NCBI RefSeq assembly: GCF_002099195.1
Contig: NZ_NBYX01000011.1
Span: 1-64,000 of the forward strand
DNA length: 64,000 nt
Reading direction: 5' to 3'
Origin: Burkholderia puraquae
GTDB lineage: Bacteria > Pseudomonadota > Gammaproteobacteria > Burkholderiales > Burkholderiaceae
In this document: positions 51,614-60,809 of the stretch, piece by piece
Layout of the letters: each line of letters starts with the position of its first letter
How positions within the stretch are numbered: position 1 is the first letter of the stretch
Notes under the pieces: generated by a model
What the model saw: only the letters and a program-made list of their open reading frames with translations
What the model was told of the DNA's origin: nothing
Database searches by the model: none
Position numbers and translations under genes: made by a program

Positions 51614-52582
51614 CTAGCGGGCGGCGCGCCGGGTGGCCGGGCGCACGGCGTCGCCCGGCTGCTCCGCCGGGCGCGTGAACAGCGACACGATCGTCTGCCG
51701 GAGCCAGCGGTGCGCGGGATGGCTGTCCCAGCGCTGATGCCAGATCACGCAGTAAGGCCGTGCAGGCATGCGCACCGGCGGCTGCCGCGACACCAGTTCC
51801 TTCTCATGGATCGATAGATCGAGCAGCGTGGTTGGCAGCACGCCGATGAAGTCCGACTCCCGGATGATCGCAAGCGCAGGCGAGTACGCATTCAACGTGA
51901 GGACGAGATTGCGCCGCAGGCCGTGCGCGGCGAGCAGGCTGTCGTACACCGGCACCCGCATGCCGGAAAACCCGACGTCGAGATGCCGCGCCGCGAGAAA
52001 GCGTTTCAGCGTGAGCGGCCCCTTTGCGAGCGGGTGATCCTTGCGCATCAGGCAGCTCCAGTGGATCGGCCACATCTCGTGCGTGCGCACGCCGCTGCTC
52101 GGGCTCGCGTCGTTCAGGTAGCCGCCGATCGCGAGATCGACGCCGCCGCGGTCGAACATGCCCGGCAGGTCGGCGACGCTGAACTGCGTGATCTCGATCC
52201 GCATCGCCGGCGCATGCGTGCTCATGTACTGCGCGAGGCGCGGCATGATGCGCTCGACCGTGTAGTCCGACATCGCGATCGTGAAGGTGCCCCGATGCTC
52301 CTGCGGATCGAACTGGTCGGGCGAGATCGCCTGCTTCAACGCGTCGAAGTGCGGCTGGATCGTCGACCACAGCTCGCGCGCCCGCGCGGTCGGGCGCACG
52401 CCCGAGACGGTCTTCTCGAACAGCACGTCGTCGAGCGATTCACGCAGCCTGCGCAGCGCATTGCTGACCGCCGACTGTGAAAGCGCCAGCCGCTCGGCGG
52501 CGCGCGTGACGTTGCCTTCAGCCATCAATGCCGCGAACACGCGCAGCAGGTTGAGGTCGAGCTGGCGGAACACATCCTTCAT
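51614..52582 (-). CDS. LysR-family regulator
   Basis: A 322-residue LysR protein of the NodD-like subgroup: DLNLLRVFAALMAEGNVTRA, AERLALSQSAVSNALRRLRE, SLDDVLFEKTVSGVRPTARA, then the periplasmic-binding domain. ATG 52582 with GGAG upstream. Divergent from the MHS-family transporter, so probably controls that and the M24 gene. Confidence 0.9.
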   Translation of the reverse strand: MKDVFRQLDLNLLRVFAALMAEGNVTRAAERLALSQSAVSNALRRLRESLDDVLFEKTVSGVRPTARARELWSTIQPHFDALKQAISPDQFDPQEHRGTFTIAMSDYTVERIMPRLAQYMSTHAPAMRIEITQFSVADLPGMFDRGGVDLAIGGYLNDASPSSGVRTHEMWPIHWSCLMRKDHPLAKGPLTLKRFLAARHLDVGFSGMRVPVYDSLLAAHGLRRNLVLTLNAYSPALAIIRESDFIGVLPTTLLDLSIHEKELVSRQPPVRMPARPYCVIWHQRWDSHPAHRWLRQTIVSLFTRPAEQPGDAVRPATRRAAR

Positions 52583-52852
52583 CACACATCTCCGTTTCGG
52601 TTGCCGGGCTCCCGCACGTGGCGCAGGAACCGGAACGTCGTGCCGGCCAGTGTCCGGGCGACGGGCCGTGCGGGCAAGGCCGCGTTTGCCCTTGCGGCGA
52701 GCCGGCCCGGCGGCGCGACGACGCCGCATGCAGGCTCGCACCGTTATTTACGTTGATGATGATCATATTCCGGAAATCCGTTGGACGCGGTAACGGTGCG
52801 CATCGAACATGCATGCAAAACCACGGCAGCCAGCAGGTGGAGGAGTCAGACG

Positions 52853-54181
52853 ATGAAAGAGGATGCAGTGAATCCGGCCGGCGCCCTGGCGCTCGATCGC
52901 CGTTCGGCGGGAGCGCCGCCGTCCGCGCGAGCGGGCACGCTGCGCGACGTCGCGGCGGCCGCCGCGGGCAATGCGCTCGAATGGTTCGACTTCGTGATCT
53001 ACGGCTATTTCGCCAGCGTGATCGCGAAGCTGTTTTTCCCGGTGGCCGGGCAGGTCGGGTCGCTGCTGCTCGCGACGGCGACCTTCGGCGTGGGGTTCGT
53101 CGTGCGGCCGCTCGGCAGTATCGTGCTCGGGCTGTACGGCGACCGGTACGGCCGCAAGGCGGCGATGTCCGTCACGATCTGGCTGATGCTGGCCGGCACG
53201 GCCGCGATCGCAGTGGCGCCGCCGTATGCGCAGGCCGGCTGGCTCGGCGCCACGATCCTCGTGCTGGCGCGGCTCGTGCAGGGCTTCGCGGCATCGGGCG
53301 AATTCGGCAGCACCGTCGCCTTCCTCGCGGAAAAGGCGCCGCCGCATCGACGCCATTTCTTCGTGAGCCTGCAGATGTCGAGCACGATGCTGGCCATCGT
53401 GCTGGGCGGCACGATCGGCACGATCCTGACGACGTCGCTCAGCCCGCATCAGCTCGAAAGCTGGGGCTGGCGCGTGCCGTTCGTGGTCGGGCTGCTGATT
53501 GGCCCGGTCGGCTTTTACATCCGCCGGAGCGTGTCGGAAACCGAGGTGTTCGTGCACGGCGAAGCACTGCCGGCCGCGCAGGTGCTCAAGCACCTGTTCG
53601 GCGAGCATCTCGCGTCGTTCCTCGCGGCGATCGGCGTGACGATCGTCAATACGGCCGCGTTCTACATGTATCTGATCTACATGCCGACGTTCGCGGTGAA
53701 GCAGCTCGGGCTGCCGATGTCCGCGCCGTTCATGAGCACGACGGTCGCCGGCATCGTGATGGTCGCGATCGCGCCGCTTGCCGGCCTGCTCGGCGACGTC
53801 TGGCGCCGGCCGGTCGCGATGGTCGCCGCCGCGATCGTCGTGCTGTCCGCGATCACGCTGCCGCTCTATACGTGGGTCATCGCGAGCCCTTCACTGCGCA
53901 ACCTGCTGATCATGCAGGCCGCCGCCGCGGCGCCGATGGGTGTGCTCGTCGGGCTGGTGCCCGCGCTGTCGGCGCGCGCGTTCCCGGCCGCGGTGCGCAG
54001 CACCGGGCTCGCGGTGTCGTACAACATCCCGACGACGGTCTTCGGCGGTTTCTCCCCGCTGATCGTCACGTGGCTGATCGCAACCACGCACAACAAGGCG
54101 TCGCCTGCGCTGTATATCGTCGCGACGTCGGTCGTGAGCCTGGTCGCGCTGCTCGGGTTCCGCCGCATGCCGCGCGAATGA
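52853..54181 (+). CDS. MFS transporter, metabolite:H+ symporter (MHS) family
   Basis: A 442-residue transporter: GNALEWFDFVIYGYFASVIA and LGLYGDRYGRKAAMSVTIWL are typical of the MHS branch (citrate, alpha-ketoglutarate, shikimate, betaine). Start is the ATG at 52853 with ggagg 10-14 bases before it; an in-frame ATG lies 72 bases further upstream. The next gene starts 128 bp downstream and is likely co-transcribed. Confidence 0.88.
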   Translation: MKEDAVNPAGALALDRRSAGAPPSARAGTLRDVAAAAAGNALEWFDFVIYGYFASVIAKLFFPVAGQVGSLLLATATFGVGFVVRPLGSIVLGLYGDRYGRKAAMSVTIWLMLAGTAAIAVAPPYAQAGWLGATILVLARLVQGFAASGEFGSTVAFLAEKAPPHRRHFFVSLQMSSTMLAIVLGGTIGTILTTSLSPHQLESWGWRVPFVVGLLIGPVGFYIRRSVSETEVFVHGEALPAAQVLKHLFGEHLASFLAAIGVTIVNTAAFYMYLIYMPTFAVKQLGLPMSAPFMSTTVAGIVMVAIAPLAGLLGDVWRRPVAMVAAAIVVLSAITLPLYTWVIASPSLRNLLIMQAAAAAPMGVLVGLVPALSARAFPAAVRSTGLAVSYNIPTTVFGGFSPLIVTWLIATTHNKASPALYIVATSVVSLVALLGFRRMPRE

Positions 54182-54309
54182 GCGAACCGGATTCAGTCGC
54201 TATTCGTTTCTTTGAAATGCAGGATAACGAATGAAATGGCCTGGTACGGCGGCATCGCAATGACTGGCCCGTGCGGCCGCCCCCTCACCCTCAACAGGAG
54301 AAGTCACGC

Positions 54310-55476
54310 ATGAAGTTCAAACCTACCTTCGCGGCGCCGGGCGAGGCGGAACTCAAAGGGCGCCTCGAACGCGTGCGCGCGCGCATGGCGCAAGCCGGCC
54401 TCGATCGCTATGTGGCGTTCTCGCCGGACAACATCTACTACCTGACGAACTTCGCGAACATCGTCCACGAGCGGCCGTTCGTGCTGGTCATTTCGCGCAG
54501 CGGGCCGCCGCAGTTCGTCGTGCCGCAACTCGAGCAGCCGCATGTGCGGACGCGCTCGATCGGCGAACTCGAGCTGATTCCGTACTTCGAATTCCCGGCG
54601 CCGGCCAGGCGCGAATGGAGCGACCGTTTCAAGGCGCTGTTCGGGCCGGGCGAGCGTGTCGGTGTCGAGTCGGTGTGTCCGTTGCAGGTCTATGCGCAGA
54701 CGCCGGGCGAGCGCGTGTGCATCGACATCATCGACGACGTCCGGATGATCAAGTCCGAGTACGAGATCGGCCGCCACGCGTATGCGTGCGGGATCGCCAC
54801 GGATGCGCACAACCTGCTGCTGAGCGAAGCGCGCCCGGGCCTCGGGATGGCGGAGATGTCGTCGCGCATTCGCGGCTTCATCATGCAGCGGCTGCTGGCC
54901 GACGATCCGTCGCTGAACCCGTTGGCGACGCGGATCGTCGCGGTGTTCCAGCCGGGCAGCGTGTCGCACGATCCGCACAACTTCAGCAACATCGACATGC
55001 GGATGGAGGCGGGCGGTCCGCACGTGTCGATCGTCAATGCGGTGATGAACGGCTACGGCGCGGAAGTCGAACGGACGTTCTTCCTCGGCCACGTGCCCGA
55101 CGCGGCCCGCCGCGCGTTCGACGTGATGTCGGAAGGGCGCCGGCTGGCGTTCGACGCTGCGATGCCCGGCGCGCTGCTGAGCGACGTCGACCGCAAGGTC
55201 AACGACTATTTCCGCCGCGCGGGGATGGGCGACCGGCTGCTGCACCGGACCGGGCACGGGATGGGCGTCACCGCGCACGAGGCGCCGTTCTTTGCCGAAG
55301 GCTATGACCGGCCGATCGAAAAGGGGATGTGCCTGACGATCGAGCCGGGCATCTATATCGAGGGTATCGGCGGCTTCCGTCATTCCGATACGGTGCTGAT
55401 CGGCGATGAAGGCCCGGTTCAGATGACCGGCGGGCCGCTCGATCTCGACGCGTTGACGTTCCCGGTTCGCAAGTAG
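54310..55476 (+). CDS. creatinase-like M24 family protein with degraded metal site
   Basis: A 388-residue pita-bread protein of the M24 family (Xaa-Pro peptidase/creatinase/ectoine-hydrolase fold). The first Asp ligand aligns with Ile and the second with Glu (in NGYGAEVERTF); His is present in TGHGMGVTAHEAP and Glu in TIEPGIY; the last Glu is Ser (GGFRHSDTVLI). With three of five metal ligands changed, metal-independent creatinase-like chemistry is likely. Follows an MHS transporter that may bring in the substrate. Confidence 0.85.
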   Translation: MKFKPTFAAPGEAELKGRLERVRARMAQAGLDRYVAFSPDNIYYLTNFANIVHERPFVLVISRSGPPQFVVPQLEQPHVRTRSIGELELIPYFEFPAPARREWSDRFKALFGPGERVGVESVCPLQVYAQTPGERVCIDIIDDVRMIKSEYEIGRHAYACGIATDAHNLLLSEARPGLGMAEMSSRIRGFIMQRLLADDPSLNPLATRIVAVFQPGSVSHDPHNFSNIDMRMEAGGPHVSIVNAVMNGYGAEVERTFFLGHVPDAARRAFDVMSEGRRLAFDAAMPGALLSDVDRKVNDYFRRAGMGDRLLHRTGHGMGVTAHEAPFFAEGYDRPIEKGMCLTIEPGIYIEGIGGFRHSDTVLIGDEGPVQMTGGPLDLDALTFPVRK

Positions 55477-55497
55477 TCACGCGCAGGCGCAAAAAAA

Positions 55498-55523
55498 GCC
55501 GCTGCACAGTCGTGTGCAGCGGC
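55498..55523. terminator. bidirectional rho-independent terminator
   Basis: Perfect 11-bp stem gccgctgcaca/tgtgcagcggc with gtcg loop, preceded by aaaaaaa and followed by ttgtt, so it can end the M24 gene (plus) and the converging aldehyde dehydrogenase gene (minus). Confidence 0.85.
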
Positions 55524-55543
55524 TTGTTCGCGAACGGCGCGCT

Positions 55544-57172
55544 TCAGAAAATAAAGCCCGTATTGATGAACTTCGAGTAGTGATCCGACACGATCGAATC
55601 GAGCAGCTGCTTGCTGCCTTCGGTCTGCTTCGCCGCGACCATCGAGCGAATCGAGAACGCGCGCAGCGCGTCGCTCACCGACAGCGTGCCTTCCGCCGAA
55701 TCCTTGCGGCCCGCGAACGGGAACACGTCGGGCCCGCGCTGGCACTGGCAGTTGATGTTCACGCGGCACACCTGGTTCACGAGCGGATCGACGAGCGCGC
55801 CGATCTGCGCCGGATCGGAACCGAAGATGCTGACCTGCTGGCCGTGATCCGACGTCGTCACGTAGTCGAGCGCGGTGTCGACGTCGTCGAACGGCGCCAC
55901 CGGAATGATCGGCCCGAACTGTTCCTCGCGGTACAGCTTCATCCCTTCCGATACCGGATACACGACGGCCGGATAGAACAGCGTCTTGCTGAATTCGCCG
56001 CCCGAATGGTTGACGACCTGTGCGCCCTTGGCCTTCGCATCGTCGATCGCGTCGGTCATGTAGGCCGTGCGATGCATGCCGGGCAGCGGCGTGATGCTGA
56101 CACCCTTCTCCCACGGCATGCCGATCTTCAGTTGTTCGAGCGCGGCGGTGAAGCGCTTCAGAAATTCGTCGACGATCGAGCGATGCACGAGCAGCATCTT
56201 CAGCGCGGTGCAGCGCTGGCCATTGAACGACAGCGCGCCGAGCAGGCATTCCTTCACGGTGAGGTCGAGATCGGCGTCGGGCAGCACGATCGCCGCGTTC
56301 TTCGCGTCGAGGCCGAGGATCGCGCGCAGCCGGTGCGATTTCGGGTGCTGCTTCTTCAGGTGGTCGGCCACCTTGCTCGACCCGATCAGCGCGAGCACGT
56401 TGATCTTGCCCGACGCGAGCATGTGCGGCACGACCACCGCGCCCGGCGCGTAGATCGTGTTGATCACGCCCGTCGGGAACGCGTCGCGGAACGCCTCGAG
56501 CAGCGGCTCGAACAGCAGCGTGCCGTACTGCGGCGGCTTGAACACCACGGTATTGCCCATCAGCAGCGCGGGGATCAGCGTCGCGAAAGTCTCGTTCAGC
56601 GGATAGTTGTACGGGCCCATGCACAGCACGACGCCGAGCGGCGTGCGGCGGATCTGGCCGATCGTGCCTTCCGCGATCACGAAGCGCGAGTTCGCGTTGT
56701 CGAGCTCCTTCAGCGCGTCGATCGTCTGCGTCATGTACGTGACGGTGCGATCGAACTCCTTCTGCGAATCGGCGAGGCTCTTGCCGATCTCCCACATGAT
56801 CAGGTTCACCACCAGTTCGCGCTGCGCGACCATCCGCTTGATGAAGTCCTGCATGCACGCGATGCGCTGCTCGACCTTCATCGTCGGCCACTCGCCGCGG
56901 CCGGCGTCGTACGCGCGTACCGCGGCGTCGAGCGCCGCGTCGCTTTCCGTTTCGCCCATCACCGGGTAGCTGCCGATCTCGACCTGCTCGACGCTGCCGT
57001 CCGCTTGTCGCACGCACACGGGCGACAGCACGGTCTTGGTCGCGCCGTCCCACGGCCGCAATTCGCCGTCGACGAGCGACACGCGCTGGTGGATCGGTGA
57101 AGCCAGCCGGTACTCGGCGGGAATGTCCTGAAAGGCGGGAAACAGCTGCTGCAGGGAGGCGGAATCGGGCAT
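55544..57172 (-). CDS. gapN: GapN-like aldehyde dehydrogenase
   Basis: A 542-residue aldehyde dehydrogenase matching NADP-dependent glyceraldehyde-3-phosphate dehydrogenase. The nucleophile is Cys321 (SFNGQRCTALK); the Asn of PYNYPLN is at 189. The usual general-base Glu is not found: the equivalent motif reads LGLDAKN with Gly287. This subfamily change is unusual and may alter the mechanism or make it rely on another base. ATG 57172; gene convergent with the M24 gene. Confidence 0.82.
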   Translation of the reverse strand: MPDSASLQQLFPAFQDIPAEYRLASPIHQRVSLVDGELRPWDGATKTVLSPVCVRQADGSVEQVEIGSYPVMGETESDAALDAAVRAYDAGRGEWPTMKVEQRIACMQDFIKRMVAQRELVVNLIMWEIGKSLADSQKEFDRTVTYMTQTIDALKELDNANSRFVIAEGTIGQIRRTPLGVVLCMGPYNYPLNETFATLIPALLMGNTVVFKPPQYGTLLFEPLLEAFRDAFPTGVINTIYAPGAVVVPHMLASGKINVLALIGSSKVADHLKKQHPKSHRLRAILGLDAKNAAIVLPDADLDLTVKECLLGALSFNGQRCTALKMLLVHRSIVDEFLKRFTAALEQLKIGMPWEKGVSITPLPGMHRTAYMTDAIDDAKAKGAQVVNHSGGEFSKTLFYPAVVYPVSEGMKLYREEQFGPIIPVAPFDDVDTALDYVTTSDHGQQVSIFGSDPAQIGALVDPLVNQVCRVNINCQCQRGPDVFPFAGRKDSAEGTLSVSDALRAFSIRSMVAAKQTEGSKQLLDSIVSDHYSKFINTGFIF

Positions 57173-57852
57173 GACGGTCTCGTTTGACGGGGTGTCCGGG
57201 AAGGACGGGCGATGCGAATCCTGAGCTGAATGATCCTCGATCCTGAATCGGCATGATGACGCGCGGACGACGACGCGTCACGCATGAACATGGCTGAATC
57301 AATGGATGGAACCAGTTCCATTAAAAAGGAACGCCGACGCGAATGCAAGATTTACCGAACCGTGCCGCAAGCACCGTAAGCATTCAGAAAGACTGTTGCC
57401 GAAAGCTTGGTATAACACGCCAACAGCGTTCGCAAACGTTTCCCTGTGGCCGGATTGCGCGGATAATGGCCCAGCGCGGTGAAGAAAAAAATGAAGCGAG
57501 CCTGAGAGCATATGTAGTGAAGAACGGAAGAAGGTCCGCCGCGCTGCCGATGCGAGGTCGGCTGCCCGGAGCGCCGGGTCGGGGTTGCCCGGTCCGGCGC
57601 GCACCGGACTTTTGTGCCTGTCCCGCCTGCTTCGACGCATGCTTCGCGATCCTCTCCAGTCTGTTCGTCGTCGTCTCCCGAATCCCGCCTTTTGCCTGAC
57701 CGTCATTGCCAGATGCGATCGATCCATTTCTTTCGTTCTTATTACGTGCATGGCGCGGCGACCCGCAAAACGGAAAGGCATTCGTCAGGAATGCAGAGCG
57801 CAGTGCGCATGGCCGTTGCTGGCAGGCGACATGTTAAAAATTAACTAAAAAC
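57173..57852. other. intergenic region upstream of gapN and the TonB receptor
   Basis: No convincing gene. Contains cgcaaacgtttcc (57431-57443), a LacI/PurR-like near-palindrome that may control gapN, and AT-rich stretches near the right end before the Fur-like site. The rest shows no clear signal. Confidence 0.5.
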
Positions 57853-57866
57853 GCGAATCATTCTCG
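57853..57866 (+). promoter_or_regulatory. Fur-box-like site before the TonB receptor
   Basis: gcgaatcattctcg, set in AT-rich DNA followed by tttaatat. It resembles Burkholderia Fur boxes of the form gcgAATGATTctc. Expected for an iron-regulated siderophore receptor, 237 bp upstream of its start. Confidence 0.6.
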
Positions 57867-57888
57867 TTTAATATTTCGCTCCGTTACG

Positions 57889-57915
57889 AACCGTGACAGG
57901 ACGTCACGGTTTTTT
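57889..57915 (+). terminator. intrinsic terminator in the receptor leader
   Basis: Perfect 9-bp stem aaccgtgac/gtcacggtt followed by a run of six T, 23 bases after the Fur-like site and 188 bases before the receptor start. In this place it would stop most transcripts from a Fur-site promoter unless it acts as an attenuator. Confidence 0.75.
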
Positions 57916-58102
57916 CGTGCCGGTCGTGCCGGCCGGCATCCACCCGCGCCGGCCGTTTGGCGGCCGGCCCGCGCGACGGGGCGATCCCCCGCGCGCCGCT
58001 TCGTCTTCCCGGAAAGGCGTTCGCCAGCCGATTCACCGTGTGATTCACGCGCTGGCCGGACCTGTTTCCGTTCGCCGATTTTCCTCAGCTTCTACTTCAA
58101 CG

Positions 58103-60232
58103 ATGAAACTCAACAAGCGCGCGTGCCATGCGCTTCTGATCGCCGCGTCGCTGGCCGGCGCACGCACTTCGTTCGCACAGGCGAGCGCCGCCGCGGCGAC
58201 CTTGCCCGCGATCAATGTCAATGCGGCTGCCGAGCATGCGACGTACGACGGCGGCCACTCGCGCGCGGCGACCAAGACCGACATGTCGCTGATGGACGTG
58301 CCGCAAACGGTGAACGTCGTCCCGCACGCGGTGATCGAGGACCAGAACGCAACATCGATGCAGGATGCGTTGCGCAACGTGCCGGGCGTCGGCTTCTCGG
58401 TCGGCGATGGCCAGCGCGACCAGATCACGATCCGCGGCTTCAACAGCATCACGGATCAGTACGTCGACGGTATTCGCGACGATGCGCTCTACTATCGCGA
58501 CCTGTCGAACGTCGATCGCGTCGAAGTGCTGAAGGGGCCGGCGGCCGTGCTGTACGGGCGCGGCTCGGCGGGCGGCATCGTGAATCGCGTGCTGAAGCGG
58601 CCGGAGGCGAACCCGGTGCGCGACGTGGGCGTGACGCTCGGCACGCGCGGCGAACGGCGCGGCGAATTCGACCTCGGCTGGAACGCGAACGACGCGGCGC
58701 GCTTTCGTATCACCGGCGCGGCCGAGAACTCGAACAGTTTCCGCGACCAGTTCCAGCTTAACCGCCAGGCGATCGCGCCGTCCGCGCAGTTCAAGCTCGA
58801 CCGCGACACGGTGCTGAACGTCGAATTCGACTACCTGCACGACCGCCGCACGTCCGACCAGGGCCTGCCCGCCTACCGCGGCCGGCCGGTCGACGTGCCG
58901 ATCAACACGTACTACGGCTCGGCCGACGCGGCGAACAGCTCGTACAACGACATCGCCGCGAAGAGCGCGACGGTGTCGCTCGATCACCGCTTCAGCGATT
59001 CGCTGTCGTTCCATGGCGCGATCCGCGCGTACGACTTCTCGCTCGAGCGCAAGAACTACGTGACGTTCGAGCCGATCAAGACCGCCGCGCACCCGGTCGT
59101 GACGCTCGACCAGTCGACGCGCCAGCGCACCGACCACGGCATCGACGGGATGTTCGAGCTCACGCAGAAGACGTCGTTGTTCGGCATGCGCCACGAGCTG
59201 CTGTACGGGCTCGAACTGTCTCAGCAGCAGAAGTTCGACACGATCTACAGCGTGTCGAAGGTCGCGACCTACGATCTCTTCAATCCGCAGCAGGTGGTCC
59301 TGCCCGGTGTGCCGACCGGCGCGCGGGCGAAGACGAACGCGTCGACCGTCGTCGGGCTCGCGGGCGTCTATGCGCAGGACCTGATCTCGCTGACCGAGCA
59401 CTGGAAGGTGCTCGCGGGGCTGCGATTCGACTACCTGAACCAGATCCGTCACGACTACACGTCGTCGAACGTCAACCTCGACCGTACCGATCACGCGTGG
59501 AGCCCGCGCGTCGGCCTGATCTACGAACCGCTCGACTGGCTGACGCTGTACGGGTCGTTCAGCCAGTCGTTCTCGCCGCTCGCCGATACGCTGATCAGTG
59601 CCGGCGCGTTCGCGAACGGCGCCGCGCTCGCGCCGCAGAAGACCACCGCGTATGAAATCGGCTCGCGCTTCGACCTCGGCGGCAAGGCGACGGCCAGCGT
59701 CGCGCTGTTCGACATGCGCCAGACCAACCAGCAGATCGGCGACCCGGCGAATCCCGGCTATGCGCTGCCGATCGGCACGCAGCACGTGCACGGGATGGAA
59801 CTGGGCTTCACCGGCGAGATTGCGCCGAAGTGGTCGGTGTATGCGGGCTATGCGTACCTGAACGGGACGGTCGACGGCTCGCCGCAATCGACGGCGGCCG
59901 GCGTCGCGGTATCGAGCAACACGCCGGGGCTGATGCCGCGCCACAGCGCAAACCTCTGGCTGAAACGCGAGCTGCCGTACGGCTTCTATGCGGCAGCCGG
60001 CATGCAGTTCCAGTCGGCGCGCTATGCGTCGGCGAGCGATCTCGTCACGCTGCCGTCGTTCACCGTGTTCAACCTCGGCGCAGGGTATCGCAGCAAGAAG
60101 GTCGACGTGACGCTCACGCTCGACAACCTGTTCGATCGCCGCTACTTCATTGCCGCGCACGGCAATGCGGACCTGTACAACATGCCGGGCGATCCGCGCA
60201 CGCTCACCGCCACGGTGAAGTGGCACATGTAA
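58103..60232 (+). CDS. TonB-dependent catecholate-type siderophore receptor
   Basis: A 709-residue receptor of the FhuE/Fiu-like class. Signal peptide to SFAQ; TonB box region; plug with DALRNVPGVGFSVGDGQRDQ, IRGFNSITDQYVDG and VEVLKGPAAVLYGRGSAGGI; barrel with terminal WHM. Fur-like box and leader hairpin upstream. The LysR/DUF1338 genes downstream are unrelated. It most likely imports ferric siderophores. Confidence 0.9.
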   Translation: MKLNKRACHALLIAASLAGARTSFAQASAAAATLPAINVNAAAEHATYDGGHSRAATKTDMSLMDVPQTVNVVPHAVIEDQNATSMQDALRNVPGVGFSVGDGQRDQITIRGFNSITDQYVDGIRDDALYYRDLSNVDRVEVLKGPAAVLYGRGSAGGIVNRVLKRPEANPVRDVGVTLGTRGERRGEFDLGWNANDAARFRITGAAENSNSFRDQFQLNRQAIAPSAQFKLDRDTVLNVEFDYLHDRRTSDQGLPAYRGRPVDVPINTYYGSADAANSSYNDIAAKSATVSLDHRFSDSLSFHGAIRAYDFSLERKNYVTFEPIKTAAHPVVTLDQSTRQRTDHGIDGMFELTQKTSLFGMRHELLYGLELSQQQKFDTIYSVSKVATYDLFNPQQVVLPGVPTGARAKTNASTVVGLAGVYAQDLISLTEHWKVLAGLRFDYLNQIRHDYTSSNVNLDRTDHAWSPRVGLIYEPLDWLTLYGSFSQSFSPLADTLISAGAFANGAALAPQKTTAYEIGSRFDLGGKATASVALFDMRQTNQQIGDPANPGYALPIGTQHVHGMELGFTGEIAPKWSVYAGYAYLNGTVDGSPQSTAAGVAVSSNTPGLMPRHSANLWLKRELPYGFYAAAGMQFQSARYASASDLVTLPSFTVFNLGAGYRSKKVDVTLTLDNLFDRRYFIAAHGNADLYNMPGDPRTLTATVKWHM

Positions 60233-60328
60233 CGCACGTGATGCACGCGCCAGGCGACAATGCGGGGCTTCGTCACGACGACCTGCACGTTACTGCCCAT
60301 GATCCGCCAATCGCTTGATGTGTCGAGC

Positions 60329-60790
60329 ATGACCGGCCGCGCTCGCGTGCTGTTTCTATTGTTGCTGGCGTGCGGCCCGGTCGCGGCGGCCGCACAGACG
60401 ATCCCGGCGGATGCCGAACCCGAATGCCATTCTGTGCATGTCGGCCGTGCGATCACGCTGTCGGGCCGTTACGCGCTCGACTACGGCGACGAAACGATCG
60501 GGCCGGAGGTGTGGTTCGAGGAGGACGACGCATCGGCGCGGCGCCTGCCGGACCGTTCGCAACGTGCCGGTGTGATCCGGTTCATGAACCAGCGCGATGC
60601 GCGGCGCAGTCTGCGGCTGCCCGCCGCGCAGCCCGACGGCGTGTGCCGGCTCGACGGGCGCGCGACGCTCGTGATTCGCGATCTGGATACGGTGTGCCCG
60701 GGGCTGGAGGAGCCCGATCACGCGCGGCTGGTGAAGGTCGTGAAGGCCAGTCCGCCGACGCGACACGCGTGCGAGGCCGCCGCGCCCTGA
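60329..60790 (+). CDS. small exported protein, 153 residues
   Basis: With the ATG at 60329 the protein has a signal peptide (ARVLFLLLLACGPVAAAAQT) and a compact body with four cysteines (EPECHSV, DGVCRLD, TVCPGL, RHACEAA), probably two disulfides. Earlier ATG codons (60260, 60299) would add untypical residues. I do not recognise the family. It ends 19 bp before the converging LysR gene. Confidence 0.6.
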   Translation: MTGRARVLFLLLLACGPVAAAAQTIPADAEPECHSVHVGRAITLSGRYALDYGDETIGPEVWFEEDDASARRLPDRSQRAGVIRFMNQRDARRSLRLPAAQPDGVCRLDGRATLVIRDLDTVCPGLEEPDHARLVKVVKASPPTRHACEAAAP

Positions 60791-60809
60791 CGCCGCCGCA
60801 ACCGCGCCG

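Noticed and set aside
55514..57100. Plus-strand frame opposite gapN
   Set aside because: Shadow of the GC-rich gene, low-complexity Arg/His/Ala composition.
57503..57514. tgagagcatatg, a 12-bp match to the MarR operator arm
   Set aside because: Only half a palindrome, with no mirrored arm and no nearby target of the cluster; likely chance.
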